Shown: positions 7,306-17,333, numbered from the stretch's first letter. The stretch is 23,541 nucleotides of DNA from an uncultured Peptoniphilus sp. (GCF_946222045.1 NZ_CAMILN010000029.1:1-23541); one strand, 5' to 3'. The notes: a model not told the origin generated them from the letters alone. Program-made: numbers and translations.

Positions 7306-8661
7306 TTATTTTTTACCAAGCCAGTCTGCCTTAAGGGTGTAAGCAACCATTAAGATGACCCCAATAATCCAGGAGATGGGATAAAGCCTATAGACATTTT
7401 CTATTGTGTTGTAGTGTGGAATTACAAACTTTGCTGCTGCCATTCTAAAGATACAAAGTGACAAGATAAGAATTATCATAGGCGGAATTGTTTTTCCAGT
7501 TCCCCTCACTGTGCCGGCAAGTGAATGCATTATTGCAAGCAAGAAGTAGAAGGGACAGAAGAACCTGCTGGCGAGAACACCTGCCTCGATTACCCTTACA
7601 TCCTTTGTAAATAGGCCAATTAAATTTGGTGCAAAATTATAAAGAAGAGTCCCACTTATGATTGTGTAAAAAACTGTCATGGCAAGAGTAGTCCACATAC
7701 CCTTTTTAATTCTTTCAATTTGACCTGCACCGTAGTTTTGACCAACAAAAGTTGTAATGGCCATGCTAAGACTTAAGACAGGCAAGATGTTAAAGCCGTC
7801 AATTTTTACAAAGGCACCGAAACCTGCCATAGGCAAGGCGCCAAAGACGTTGACAGAGGATTGCATGATTACATTGGAAAGAGAAATGACAGTATTTTGA
7901 ATTGCAGTTGGTACGCCAACCTTTAAAATATTTAGAGTCATGTCCTTATTTATTTTTAATTTTGAAAGTCGAACCTTATAAATATCTGGAACCCTAATTA
8001 AAAATAAAAGAGCCAAAAAGGCTGAAAGGGCCTGACTAATATTTGTGGCAAAGGCAGCTCCCTTAACTCCCATACCAAATCTCTTTATAAATAAAAAGTC
8101 CAAGATTACATTAGTAAAAGATGCTATACCAAGATAGAGGAGGGACCTCTTAGAATTTCCCACAGCATTTAAAATACCTGCTTCCATATTGTAAATAATA
8201 TTAAAAACAAGTCCAAAGGAGAAAACCCTAAGATAAGCAATTGACTCGCCCATAACTTCAGCTGGAGTATCCATTTTCTCTAGGAGCCAAGGTGCAAAGA
8301 CGTAGCCCATAAGAGAAATTAAAATTCCAAACACCACTGCAAGAGCAAGAGAAGTGTGGACGGCAAGTTTCATATCCTTTTGCTTGGATCCACCCATGGA
8401 TTGTGAAACTAGAACTCCACAACCAACAGCAATCCCCTGGCTAAAAGAAATCAAGAGATTTATAAGGTGGGTACTTGACCCCACAGCTGCCAGGGCGTGA
8501 CTTCCCACATAATTTCCCACAATCATTGAGTCAATGGTGTTGTAGGTCTGTTGGAGAATATTTCCAAAAATTAGTGGAAGGGAGAATAGAAGGATGGTCT
8601 TCCAAATAGATCCCGAAGTCATTAAATTTTTTTCAACATTTGATATAGATTTAGCTTTCAA
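7306..8661 (-). CDS. MATE family multidrug/Na+ antiporter
   Basis: This is an integral membrane exporter of the MATE family, which expels cationic drugs or metabolites in exchange for Na+ or H+. The 451-residue length fits a 12-helix MATE protein. The first helix segment has LFSLPLIFGNILQQTYNTID and is followed by MIVGNYVGSHALAAVGSS, the classic MATE start. The repeat half restarts near VGVPTAIQNTVISLSNVIM with FVGQNYGAGQ after it. The start ATG has AGGATGAT about eight bases upstream. It is transcribed away from the cas operon and has no visible link to it. The substrate cannot be told from sequence. Confidence 0.92.
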   Translation of the reverse strand: MKAKSISNVEKNLMTSGSIWKTILLFSLPLIFGNILQQTYNTIDSMIVGNYVGSHALAAVGSSTHLINLLISFSQGIAVGCGVLVSQSMGGSKQKDMKLAVHTSLALAVVFGILISLMGYVFAPWLLEKMDTPAEVMGESIAYLRVFSFGLVFNIIYNMEAGILNAVGNSKRSLLYLGIASFTNVILDFLFIKRFGMGVKGAAFATNISQALSAFLALLFLIRVPDIYKVRLSKLKINKDMTLNILKVGVPTAIQNTVISLSNVIMQSSVNVFGALPMAGFGAFVKIDGFNILPVLSLSMAITTFVGQNYGAGQIERIKKGMWTTLAMTVFYTIISGTLLYNFAPNLIGLFTKDVRVIEAGVLASRFFCPFYFLLAIMHSLAGTVRGTGKTIPPMIILILSLCIFRMAAAKFVIPHYNTIENVYRLYPISWIIGVILMVAYTLKADWLGKK

Positions 8662-8907
8662 TTTTAAATCATCCTAAATTTTGATACAAATACTTAATTA
8701 ACAATAAATAATATTGTACTTTAAATAGGAAAAAATTACAAAAATAGAGATTGATAAATTATTTTTTACTTCAAAAAAATGAATTTATATAAATAAAAGT
8801 TTGAATGAGAAAAAGCAAATAAAGATCAAAGCAAATAATTGAAATAATAAATTAATGTGTTAAACTTTTATTATAGACAATAATATTTTTATTGACAGGA
8901 GTAAAAT

Positions 8908-11655
8908 ATGATAAATAAATTTTTGTGGGCGAAGAAAGAAGAGAAAAAGGGACTTTTTAAATGGCTTCCTTTAAGACAACACTTAGAGGACACAAAAAAT
9001 ATTATGAATGGCCTTTGGGAGCATTTTTTGAGTAGAGGTCAGAAAAGATTTATCGTTGACTCCATGATTTTTGAAAATAATGGAAAGAGTGGAGAGGAAG
9101 TAGCAAAGAACCTCTCTATTTTTTTAGCCTTAACTCATGATATAGGTAAGTGTACCCCAGCCTTCCAAACAATGAAGGGTTACAATAATTCCAAAGATCT
9201 TGATGATTATTTAGTGGAAAGATTGGAGTCAAGTGGATACAAGGATCTGAAAAATTTTGACAGAGTCCTTGCTAACAAGAGCCACCACACTCTAGCTGGT
9301 CAATCTATACTTTCTTTTTTTGGAGTAGGAGAAGATGTAGCATCAATTGTTGGAGGTCATCACGGCAAGCCTATAGACAGTGTAAGACTTATTAAGACAC
9401 AAAAGACTTCCTATGGCGTAAATTATTTTCAAGTTGAAGACGAAGAGAGTGAAGTACATAAAAAGTGGAAAAAAGAACAGAAAAAGATTTTTGATTGGGC
9501 CTTAGATGAAGCCGGGTTTTCTGGAGTTGAAGATATCCCAAAAATTTCCCAGGCTGGAGCATTTATCTTATCTGGTCTATTAATTATGGCGGATTGGATT
9601 GCAAGCAATGAAGAATATTTTCCACTAATAGATATTGAGTCTTTTGAAGTAGATGACAAGACAGGTAGATTCCAGAAAGCTTGGTATAAGTGGTACAAAA
9701 ACGATTGCATAGAAATAAGTAATCTTCCAAGCATAGAAGAAATTTTTAAAAATAGGTTTGGGTTCGATGCACCTAATGATATACAAAGAGGCCTTGTAGA
9801 AGCAATTGACCAAGCTAAGAACCCGGGACTTATAATATTAGAAGCCCCAATGGGAATTGGTAAGACTGAGGCTGCCTTGGTAGTAGCAGAAGAATTAATG
9901 TATAAGACGAGTAGAAGTGGCTTATTCTTTGGTCTACCAACGCAAGCGACTTCTAATGGAATGTTTTCTAGAGTCGAAGACTGGCTGGAAAATTTATCAA
10001 GAGAATTAGCCAGTAATATCAGTTTGAGATTGGTACATAGTAAGGCTGCTTTAAATGAAGATTTCACTAGTCTAGCAAAAAATATTGACCAAGATAGTAT
10101 TGAGGGAAGTGTAATTACAAATGAATGGTTCTCAGGTAGAAAGCAAACTGCCCTAGATGATTTTATTGTTGGGACAGTTGACCAATTTTTACTTACTGCC
10201 TTAAAACAAAAACATCTGGCTTTGAGGCACCTTGGATTTACAAAAAAAGTTGTAATTATAGATGAGGCGCATGCCTATGATAGCTATATGATGCAATATT
10301 TAGACCAAGCACTACGTTGGATGGGTGCCTATAGGATACCTGTGATTATTTTATCAGCAACTCTTCCTATTAATAGTAGAATTAAGTTAATCGAAAACTA
10401 TATGAGAGGAAGAGGACTTAAGTGGAAGGAAGTGAAAAAACCAGAAGAAGTTCTATCAACTGATTATCCACTAATTACTTTTACAGATGGTGATGAGATA
10501 AAATTTAAAAATTACTTCAATATATCTGTTGACAAAGAGATAAAAGTGATTAGAGAGGAAAAGGAAAATTTAATTAATATAATTTCTGAGCTCTATAAAA
10601 ATGAAGGAGTAATAGGGGTTATTATGAACACAGTTAAGGACTCTCAAGACCTAGCAAAAGAATGTGAGCTACACTTCGGAGAAGACGCAGTAGAACTTCT
10701 CCACTCAAATTTTATCGCAACAGATAGGGTTAAAAAAGAAAATTTACTTCTCAGTTTGGTATCAAAAAATGCAGAAAGACCCAAAAGAAAAATTATAATT
10801 GGAACACAAGTTATTGAGCAAAGTTTGGACCTAGATTTTGATGTAATGATCAGTGAACTTTGTCCTATAGATCTTTTAATTCAAAGAGTTGGCAGGCTTC
10901 AAAGGCATGAAATAAAAAGAAGTGATGTTTATAAAGATCCTACTCTTTATGTAATAGGAACTAATGATGAATTTAATTATGAAGAGAAGTCTAAAGCAAT
11001 CTATGATGAGTACATACTTATGAGAAGTCAGTATTTTTTACCGGATTCTATAATGATCCCAAGTGATATACCTAACTTAGTCAACAAAGTTTATGAAGAT
11101 GGAGAAGTTAAGTTAGACGATGAACTACTAATTCTTATGGAAGAAAGTTGTAAGAAGAGAGAGGTAAAAATAAATAATAAGGAACAAAGAGCTAGGACTT
11201 ACAGACTAGATAAGCCTGATAGGAATTTTGAGAAGACTTTAGTTGGTTTGCTTGAGACTCCAGTTCCAATAGATAGTGAAGAAGTTGGTTATGCAAGAGT
11301 AAGAGATATTGAGGACACTATAGAAGTTATAGCCTTAAAGAAGTTTTCGGAAGGTTATGGGACTTTTTCAGAAGGCCTCGATTTATCAAAAGATATAGAC
11401 AATCCAAGTACAGCAAAAATTATTGCAAGAGAATCTCTGAGACTTCCTTTAGCTTTAAGCAGGTATCCAAAAGTTTTTGAAGAGACTATAAAGGAACTTG
11501 AAGAATACAATAGGAAAAATTTATCAGACTGGCAAAGACAGACCTGGTTAAGAGGGTCATTGGGAGTTATTTTTGACGAAGATAATAGCTTTGTTTTAAA
11601 TGGTTATAAGCTAACATATGATGAAAAATTTGGCTTATTTTATGAAAGGGTGTGA
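8908..11655 (+). CDS. cas3: CRISPR-associated nuclease-helicase Cas3 (type I-E)
   Basis: Cas3 is recruited by Cascade after R-loop formation and unwinds and degrades target DNA. The 915-residue protein has an N-terminal HD nuclease with H25, THDIGK (H77-D78), SHH (H126-H127) and GGHHGKP (H151-H152). The linker contains MADWIASNEEYFP. A superfamily 2 helicase follows with Walker A EAPMGIGKTE (K319), the DEAH box at 452-455, SAT at 483-485, and the distal motifs GTQVIEQSLDLDFD and IQRVGRLQRH. All nuclease and helicase residues appear intact. AGGAG at 8897-8901 sets the ATG. It heads the cas operon after a 246-bp AT-rich gap shared with the divergent MATE gene, in which I see no strong promoter. 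Confidence 0.97.
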   Translation: MINKFLWAKKEEKKGLFKWLPLRQHLEDTKNIMNGLWEHFLSRGQKRFIVDSMIFENNGKSGEEVAKNLSIFLALTHDIGKCTPAFQTMKGYNNSKDLDDYLVERLESSGYKDLKNFDRVLANKSHHTLAGQSILSFFGVGEDVASIVGGHHGKPIDSVRLIKTQKTSYGVNYFQVEDEESEVHKKWKKEQKKIFDWALDEAGFSGVEDIPKISQAGAFILSGLLIMADWIASNEEYFPLIDIESFEVDDKTGRFQKAWYKWYKNDCIEISNLPSIEEIFKNRFGFDAPNDIQRGLVEAIDQAKNPGLIILEAPMGIGKTEAALVVAEELMYKTSRSGLFFGLPTQATSNGMFSRVEDWLENLSRELASNISLRLVHSKAALNEDFTSLAKNIDQDSIEGSVITNEWFSGRKQTALDDFIVGTVDQFLLTALKQKHLALRHLGFTKKVVIIDEAHAYDSYMMQYLDQALRWMGAYRIPVIILSATLPINSRIKLIENYMRGRGLKWKEVKKPEEVLSTDYPLITFTDGDEIKFKNYFNISVDKEIKVIREEKENLINIISELYKNEGVIGVIMNTVKDSQDLAKECELHFGEDAVELLHSNFIATDRVKKENLLLSLVSKNAERPKRKIIIGTQVIEQSLDLDFDVMISELCPIDLLIQRVGRLQRHEIKRSDVYKDPTLYVIGTNDEFNYEEKSKAIYDEYILMRSQYFLPDSIMIPSDIPNLVNKVYEDGEVKLDDELLILMEESCKKREVKINNKEQRARTYRLDKPDRNFEKTLVGLLETPVPIDSEEVGYARVRDIEDTIEVIALKKFSEGYGTFSEGLDLSKDIDNPSTAKIIARESLRLPLALSRYPKVFEETIKELEEYNRKNLSDWQRQTWLRGSLGVIFDEDNSFVLNGYKLTYDEKFGLFYERV

Positions 11656-11659
11656 GATT

Positions 11660-13348
11660 TTGGGAAAATACAATTTACTAAATGAGTCTTGGATTCCTGT
11701 TATTGAAAATGGAAGTTTGAAAAACAAGAAAGTTTCTCTTATTGAAATTTTTGAAAATGCAGAAAAATATAAGGGATTAGCTGGAGATACGAAGACTCAA
11801 GACTTTGCAATGACAAGACTTCTACTGGCAGTCCTTCAAACAGTATTTTCAAGGTTTGATTATGATGGGAGGCCTCATCCTGGTATTGTCCTAGATGAAA
11901 AATTTAGGCAGGTTGAAGATGTGGATGAAGATTACTTAGATGAAGAATATAAAGACAGTCTAGAGGAGACATGGAAAAAACTCTGGGAAAGTAAGAAGTT
12001 TCCTAAAATTATTAGTGACTACTTGAGAATATGGGAAGACCACTTCTATTTTCTTGATGACAAATATCCCTTCTATCAAGTTAGAAAAGATGAGATAAGC
12101 GATGATAAATTAAAAAAGGGAGAAGCAACAGAAGTTCTAGGTAAGACTATAAATAGAACCATATCTGAAAGTAATAATAAAGTCGCACTATTTTCTCCAA
12201 AAAACGATTTTATTTTAAACAAAAGTATTTTAACAGAAGATCAAGCTTTGAGGTGGATAATAACTTATCAAAATTATAGTGCATTAACTGATAAAGCAGT
12301 TTTCGATACAGAAAAGTATACTGGTGATGTTGGATGGTTATTTCAATTAGGCGGTATATACTTAAAGGGAGGAAATCTTTTTGAGACTTTAATTTTAAAT
12401 GTAATATTACCATTTATTGAAAATGAACATATTGGTTTTATTGAGAAGCCTTGTTGGGAATATGATTCAAAAAAAATTATTGTGGAGAGACTTCTAAATA
12501 AGATTCCAAATAACTTGGCAGAGTTATATACAAATTGGGCTCGAGCTATATATATTGATTTAAATACCAATTTTGATGAAGCATTAAATCTAAAAGTAGT
12601 AGTTCTTCCTAAAAACAAAGATTCTGTACCAAGAATTGAGCCAATGACTTTGTGGGCTTTAAATGAAAAAAAGTCTAAAAAAGCTGATTTTTTTCCAGTA
12701 AAGCTCAAATCAAATGAATCTTTATGGAGATCTTTCGGATTGTTAACAATTCCCGAAGAATATGCAAAGAATAATGAAATAAAGAGAAAACTCCCGTATA
12801 TAATTAAGTACATTAGAGACAAACAAAAATTTTTAGGAAACTATTCTATTAATATTGAAGGCATAAGCATAGAACATACCAGAGACGCCTCAAGTATTAT
12901 AATTGACGAAATTTTTGACTCCTTAGCAATCAAGGAAGAAGTTTTAACAGACATCGATAAAGAAGGATGGGTTCCCCTTATAGACTCTGAAGTTAATTTG
13001 GCTAAGAAAGTTGTGGGTGGAATTTATGGATATTTTATTTCTGATTTAATGACTGTTAGAAATGACAAGAGCAAGGATTTTAAAAAGCAAAAAGTTGAAG
13101 AGCTTTATTATAAATTAAACGAACCCTTTAAAGATTGGCTTGCCAGCATAAATAAAGAAGATGAAAAAAATAAAAAGATAAGAGAGTGGAGGATAACTTT
13201 AAAGTCTCTTGCCATAAATGACGCGAGAGAAATGGTTTCGCAAGCCAACACAAGGGACTATAGGGGAATAGAAAAAGATGGAAAAATTATAAATATCGCC
13301 ACAATTTATAATAAGTTTATTAATATTTTAAACAAAACAATAGGATAG
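11660..13348 (+). CDS. cas8e: Cascade large subunit Cas8e (Cse1/CasA)
   Basis: This is the large subunit of the type I-E Cascade complex, which reads the PAM, stabilises the R-loop and recruits Cas3. I place the start at the in-frame TTG (11660). The sequence GGGTGTGAG lies just before it, and the resulting N-terminus MGKYNLLNESWIPV matches the family's short lead before NLL-x-x-x-WIPV. An ATG at 11642 lacks a ribosome site and would overlap cas3. The product is 562 residues, somewhat longer than the roughly 500 of Escherichia coli. The C-terminal helical region includes ANTRDYRGIEK. It starts four bases after the cas3 stop. Confidence 0.92.
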   Translation: MGKYNLLNESWIPVIENGSLKNKKVSLIEIFENAEKYKGLAGDTKTQDFAMTRLLLAVLQTVFSRFDYDGRPHPGIVLDEKFRQVEDVDEDYLDEEYKDSLEETWKKLWESKKFPKIISDYLRIWEDHFYFLDDKYPFYQVRKDEISDDKLKKGEATEVLGKTINRTISESNNKVALFSPKNDFILNKSILTEDQALRWIITYQNYSALTDKAVFDTEKYTGDVGWLFQLGGIYLKGGNLFETLILNVILPFIENEHIGFIEKPCWEYDSKKIIVERLLNKIPNNLAELYTNWARAIYIDLNTNFDEALNLKVVVLPKNKDSVPRIEPMTLWALNEKKSKKADFFPVKLKSNESLWRSFGLLTIPEEYAKNNEIKRKLPYIIKYIRDKQKFLGNYSINIEGISIEHTRDASSIIIDEIFDSLAIKEEVLTDIDKEGWVPLIDSEVNLAKKVVGGIYGYFISDLMTVRNDKSKDFKKQKVEELYYKLNEPFKDWLASINKEDEKNKKIREWRITLKSLAINDAREMVSQANTRDYRGIEKDGKIINIATIYNKFINILNKTIG

Positions 13349-13357
13349 GAGGAGAAA

Positions 13358-13966
13358 ATGACAAAAACTAGTAATAAAACTTTCAGAGTGGAGTCAGTTA
13401 CAAGAAATATTATCAAAGAAATTAACTCTGACGCTAACTCTGCAAATGCTAGGGCAACAATGGCTAATATTAGAAATTCAGTTAATAGACCACTTACAGA
13501 GTCAACTGATTTATTGGCCCTTCTATTCAGATACATGCCAGAGGACTTTTTAAGCACTGATGGGAAAATATCTGATGAAGAGAGAGCAATTGTAACAACT
13601 ATTCAATTATATGCAATACACCAACAGTCTAAAACAGAAAGTGTACTCCTAGAAAAGAATAGTGAAAAGTGGAAAAATTTGGGCTATTCACTTAGGTCTT
13701 TAAGGAAAGATGAGGATTCTGTAGCCGTGGATAGAAGATTTAATAGTATGGTAACATCAACAACTTTCCAAGAACTTTCTCACCATCTAAGACAAATGAT
13801 AAAGCTATTGAAGTCAAAAACTGATGCAAAGGTGAACTATCCAATGCTATCTAGAGATTTATATAGGTATTTGAGAGGTTATGGAGAAGAAGTAAAATTT
13901 TCATGGGCAAGCAGGTATTATTTTGTTAATAGTGAAAAAGAAGGAGAAAAGAAAAATGAAAAATAA
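13358..13966 (+). CDS. cas11: Cascade small subunit Cas11 (Cse2/CasB)
   Basis: This is the small, helical Cascade subunit, present as a dimer along the belly of the complex and helping hold the non-target strand. The 202-residue basic protein carries family features such as ARATMANIRNSVNRPL near the N-terminus, LGYSLRSLRKDEDSVAVDRRFNSM in the middle and RQMIKLLKS toward the end. The ATG follows AGGAGG, nine bases after the cas8e stop. Its last 11 bases overlap cas7e. The lysine- and glutamate-rich tail (EKEGEKKNEK) is partly dictated by the ribosome site of the next gene. Confidence 0.93.
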   Translation: MTKTSNKTFRVESVTRNIIKEINSDANSANARATMANIRNSVNRPLTESTDLLALLFRYMPEDFLSTDGKISDEERAIVTTIQLYAIHQQSKTESVLLEKNSEKWKNLGYSLRSLRKDEDSVAVDRRFNSMVTSTTFQELSHHLRQMIKLLKSKTDAKVNYPMLSRDLYRYLRGYGEEVKFSWASRYYFVNSEKEGEKKNEK

Positions 13967-15044
13967 CAATATTTATCTAGACGTAAATGCAATTCAAACA
14001 TTGCCACCATCAAACATTAATAGAGATGATACAGGAAGTCCAAAAACTGCACAATATGGTGGAGTTAGAAGAGCAAGAGTGAGTTCCCAAAGTTGGAAAA
14101 GGGCAATTAGGTCATACTTCTTGGAAGATTCAAAAAATAGTAATGTAGGTATAAGAAGTTATAAAATCCCAGAATATATAGGATCAAAGATTGTAAAAAT
14201 AGATGGAAACATCTCAGAAGAAGATGCTATAAAAATGGCTAATGACCTTCTAAAACTTGGTGGACTAAAAACGAAAGATAATAAAACGACAGCTCTTTTC
14301 TTTATGGGAAATACTCAGGCAGAAAAATTGGCAAGGGCAGCAGTAGATGGAGTAAAGGATAAAAATCTTATTAAAGAAATGTTAAAAGATGACCCAGCTG
14401 TTGATATTGCACTTTTTGGAAGAATGGTCGCAGATGATCCATCACTAAATGAAGACGCTTCATGTCAAGTTGCACATGCAATTTCTACTCACTCAGTTGA
14501 AACTGAATTTGATTTTTTCACTGCTGTAGATGACTTACAAGAAGAGGACAATGCAGGTGCAGGAATGCTTGGAACAATAGAATATAATTCATCAACCCTT
14601 TACAGGTATGCAAATGTGGCAATTCATGAATTCTATAAACAATTATCAGACAAAGAAGAAACAATTAATGCCATAAAACTTTTTGTAGAAGCTTTTGCAA
14701 AGTCACTTCCAACAGGCAAGGTAAACACTTTTGCAAACACAACAATTCCATCATTTATTATGGTTAGCTTGAGAAAAGACAGAACAGTTAACTTAGTGAG
14801 TGCCTTTGAAGATCCAGTAAAAGCATATAAAAATCAAGGTTTTATCAAGGAATCTGTTGAAAAACTTTTAAAAGAATATAAGAAGGCTGAAAAATTTGTT
14901 GAAGAACCTATAGCTACTTTCTGTATATCATTAGATGATTTTGAATTGATAGAAGGTGTAAAGAAGGAAGATAATTTTAAAGAACTATTAAAAGAATTAG
15001 GAGATAAACTTGGTGAAATAATACCTGACGAATTGGGTGAGTAA
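13956..15044 (+). CDS. cas7e: Cascade backbone subunit Cas7e (Cse4/CasC)
   Basis: Six copies of this RAMP protein form the crRNA-binding backbone of Cascade. The 362-residue protein begins NNIYLDVNAIQTLPPSN and continues NRDDTGSPKTAQYGGVRRARVSSQSWKRAIR, the signature of the family. The central part has CQVAHAISTHSVETEFDFFTA, followed by LPTGKVNTFAN. The ATG at 13956 is preferred because AAGGAGAA lies upstream and the family motif starts close to it; the frame is open further upstream to 13923 without support. It overlaps cas11 by 11 bases and ends one base before the cas5e start. Confidence 0.95.
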   Translation: MKNNNIYLDVNAIQTLPPSNINRDDTGSPKTAQYGGVRRARVSSQSWKRAIRSYFLEDSKNSNVGIRSYKIPEYIGSKIVKIDGNISEEDAIKMANDLLKLGGLKTKDNKTTALFFMGNTQAEKLARAAVDGVKDKNLIKEMLKDDPAVDIALFGRMVADDPSLNEDASCQVAHAISTHSVETEFDFFTAVDDLQEEDNAGAGMLGTIEYNSSTLYRYANVAIHEFYKQLSDKEETINAIKLFVEAFAKSLPTGKVNTFANTTIPSFIMVSLRKDRTVNLVSAFEDPVKAYKNQGFIKESVEKLLKEYKKAEKFVEEPIATFCISLDDFELIEGVKKEDNFKELLKELGDKLGEIIPDELGE

Positions 15045-15045
15045 A

Positions 15046-15750
15046 TTGAAAAGTATTTTATTAAAATTTCAAGGTCCCTTACAATCCTGGGGGACAAGCT
15101 CGAATTTCGAGACAAGACATACGGATGACTACCCTTCAAAAAGTGGAGTCCTTGGTATGCTAGCAGCTGCCCTTGGTTACAGGCGACATGAAGACGAAAA
15201 ATTAAATAGATTAAGAGAAATAAACTTTGCAACTAGGGTTGATCAAGCAGGGATTCTTTTAAGAGACTATCAGATTGCCAAGAAATATAAAAAGGATGGC
15301 AGACTCGAAAGGAATTATGTTACAAATAGATATTACCTATCTGATGCTATATTTTTAGTTGCCTTAAGTCACGAAGATAATGACTTCATCGATAAAATTT
15401 ATGAGGCTTTAAAGAGACCTTATTTCCAAAATTTTCTTGGAAGGAGATCTTGCCCTGTAAATTATGATTTTATTATGGGTTGTTTTGAAGAGGATCCACT
15501 TGAACTTTTAAAAAAGACCAAATGGCAGGCCAACAAATTTTATAGACAAAATAAGAATAATAATTTAAAAATTTATGGAGATTCTAAAATTCTAAAAACT
15601 GGAAAAGAAAAACTTAAAAAGGATGATGTGGTTTCATTCTCTCAAAAAGAAAGGAAGTTCCAGTATAGGGGCGAGTCAACTATATATGTTGAAGTTGATA
15701 GATATGTTGGAGAAACTGATCATGATGCTTTTGGAGCAGTTGGGGGTTAA
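15046..15750 (+). CDS. cas5e: Cascade subunit Cas5e (CasD)
   Basis: This RAMP protein caps the 5-prime handle of the crRNA in Cascade. The start is placed at TTG (15046), preceded by GGGTGAG at four bases. This gives MKSILLKFQGPLQSWGTSS, which aligns with the Escherichia coli CasD start (MRSYLILRLAGPMQAWG) with no extra residues. A GTG at 15037 is possible but has no ribosome site and adds three residues. The 234-residue protein continues with SKSGVLGMLAAALGYRR and FLGRRSCPV, typical of the family. It begins one base after the cas7e stop and ends one base before cas6e. Confidence 0.93.
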   Translation: MKSILLKFQGPLQSWGTSSNFETRHTDDYPSKSGVLGMLAAALGYRRHEDEKLNRLREINFATRVDQAGILLRDYQIAKKYKKDGRLERNYVTNRYYLSDAIFLVALSHEDNDFIDKIYEALKRPYFQNFLGRRSCPVNYDFIMGCFEEDPLELLKKTKWQANKFYRQNKNNNLKIYGDSKILKTGKEKLKKDDVVSFSQKERKFQYRGESTIYVEVDRYVGETDHDAFGAVGG

Positions 15751-15751
15751 T

Positions 15752-16387
15752 ATGTATATATCACAAGTTGAAATTGACCTTAATAACAGAAGAAAAACTA
15801 GAGACCTAACCCACCTGGGAGCCTACCATAATTGGGTAGAAATGAGTTTTCCAGATGAAATAGAAAAAGAAAAGAGGAGTAGAAAACTTTGGAGGATTGA
15901 TAAAATTAATGGAAAAAGTTTTTTATTGGTCGTATCGGAGAGCAAACCCGATTTAGAAATATTGGAAAAGTATGGAGTAGCTAACTCAGCAAGAACAAAA
16001 GATTATGAAACTTTTTTAGAAAGTTTGAAGGAAGGACAGATTTTAAGATTTAGAGCAGCACTTAATCCAATAGTTTCAAAAAAAGAAGAAGAAAGAAAAA
16101 GAGGAAAAATTTACCCTTGCTATAACACAGAGGATCAAATGAAATTTTTACTTGATAGGTCAGAAAAAAATGGATTTGAACTTGAGGAAAATGGATTTCA
16201 AATTGTAGAAAAATCCCATCCAATACTCAGAAAGAAGGGTACAAGACATATAAAATTAAATAAGGTAGTTTATGAAGGTAAACTAAAAATTAGTGATAAA
16301 GAAAAGTTTTTAAAAATTCTTACCCATGGAATGGGCAGAGAAAAAGCTTACGGATTTGGAATGATTACAGTCATACCGGTGAAGTGA
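15752..16387 (+). CDS. cas6e: crRNA-processing endoribonuclease Cas6e (CasE)
   Basis: Cas6e cuts the precursor crRNA at the base of each repeat hairpin and stays bound to its product in Cascade. The 211-residue protein begins MYISQVEIDLNNRR, like other Cas6e proteins. It has H26 in LGAYHNWVE at the place of the catalytic histidine of Thermus Cas6e. The second RAMP unit has LRFRAALNPI and the glycine-rich loop HGMGREKAYGFGMITV near the C-terminus. The ATG follows the cas5e stop after one base; the open frame extends upstream inside cas5e but is not used. Its substrate hairpin here has an unusual C-A mismatch. Confidence 0.93.
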   Translation: MYISQVEIDLNNRRKTRDLTHLGAYHNWVEMSFPDEIEKEKRSRKLWRIDKINGKSFLLVVSESKPDLEILEKYGVANSARTKDYETFLESLKEGQILRFRAALNPIVSKKEEERKRGKIYPCYNTEDQMKFLLDRSEKNGFELEENGFQIVEKSHPILRKKGTRHIKLNKVVYEGKLKISDKEKFLKILTHGMGREKAYGFGMITVIPVK

Positions 16388-16388
16388 T

Positions 16389-17333
16389 ATGACAGACTTA
16401 ATTGGACCAAAAAAGCCAGAACTCACTGAACTTCCACGTATTGAAGATAGGGTTAGTTTTATTTATGTAGAGCACGCAAAAATTAATAGACAAGATGGTG
16501 CCCTTACTGTAATGGACTCCAAAGGTATTGTGAGGATACCTGCTGCCATAATTGGAATACTTTTATTAGGTCCAGGTACAGACATAAGCCATAGGGCAGT
16601 AGAACTATTAGGAGACACAGGAACATCAATTATTTGGGTTGGTGAAAGAGGAGTTAGGTTCTATGCCAATGGTAGGCCTCTTGCCCATTCAACTAAATAT
16701 CTAGAAAAACAAGCAGTCCTATTTTCTAATAGAAATACAAGACTCTTAGTTGCAAGGAAAATGTATCAAATGAGATTTCCTGGTGAAGATGTAATGAAAC
16801 TAACAATGCAACAATTAAGAGGAAGAGAAGGAGCTAGAATAAGAAATCTTTATAGACAAGAAGCCAAGAGATATGAAATTGACTGGACAAAAAGAGACTA
16901 TGATCCAAATAATTACGAAGATGGGAGTCCTGTTAATAAAGCACTCTCTGCTGCCAATGTAGCTCTCTACGGCATTTGTCACAGTGTAATTGTTGCTTTG
17001 GGAATGTCACCGGGATTAGGATTTGTTCATACAGGACACGATAAATCCTTTGTATATGATATAGCCGACCTCTATAAAGCTGAATACACCATACCCCTTG
17101 CATTTAAATTAGCAAGTGAAGTCACAGAAGATGAGGATATAGGAAGACTGGCAAGACTTAGACTTAGAGATAAATGCATAGATGGAAAATTAATGAAAAA
17201 AATTGTGAAAGACCTGCAGTACTTAATGGAAATAAATCCAGAGGATGATATAAAAATAGAGACAATAAATCTATGGGATGAGAAAGGCAAATTGGTAAAA
17301 TATGGAGTTAATTATACAGAAGGTGATTTGTAA
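16389..17333 (+). CDS. cas1: CRISPR adaptation integrase Cas1 (type I-E)
   Basis: Cas1 is the metal-dependent integrase that, with Cas2, inserts new spacers at the leader end. The 314-residue protein keeps the active-site residues: E147 in LRGREGARIR, H214 in GFVHTGH, and D224/D227 in VYDIADLYK, matching E141, H208, D218 and D221 of Escherichia coli Cas1. The N-terminal beta domain includes VEHAKINRQDGALTV and ISHRAVELLGDTGTSIIWVGE. It starts one base after cas6e and shares its final base with the cas2 ATG (TAATG), so the adaptation pair is translationally coupled. Confidence 0.97.
   Translation: MTDLIGPKKPELTELPRIEDRVSFIYVEHAKINRQDGALTVMDSKGIVRIPAAIIGILLLGPGTDISHRAVELLGDTGTSIIWVGERGVRFYANGRPLAHSTKYLEKQAVLFSNRNTRLLVARKMYQMRFPGEDVMKLTMQQLRGREGARIRNLYRQEAKRYEIDWTKRDYDPNNYEDGSPVNKALSAANVALYGICHSVIVALGMSPGLGFVHTGHDKSFVYDIADLYKAEYTIPLAFKLASEVTEDEDIGRLARLRLRDKCIDGKLMKKIVKDLQYLMEINPEDDIKIETINLWDEKGKLVKYGVNYTEGDL

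Noticed and set aside
9429..10067. 212-codon reverse-strand frame inside cas3
   Set aside because: It is antisense to well-conserved helicase motifs, serine-rich as expected from an antisense frame, and has no family features.
12343..12822. 159-codon reverse-strand frame inside cas8e
   Set aside because: It is antisense to a continuous Cas8e frame, with no ribosome site and no recognisable domain.
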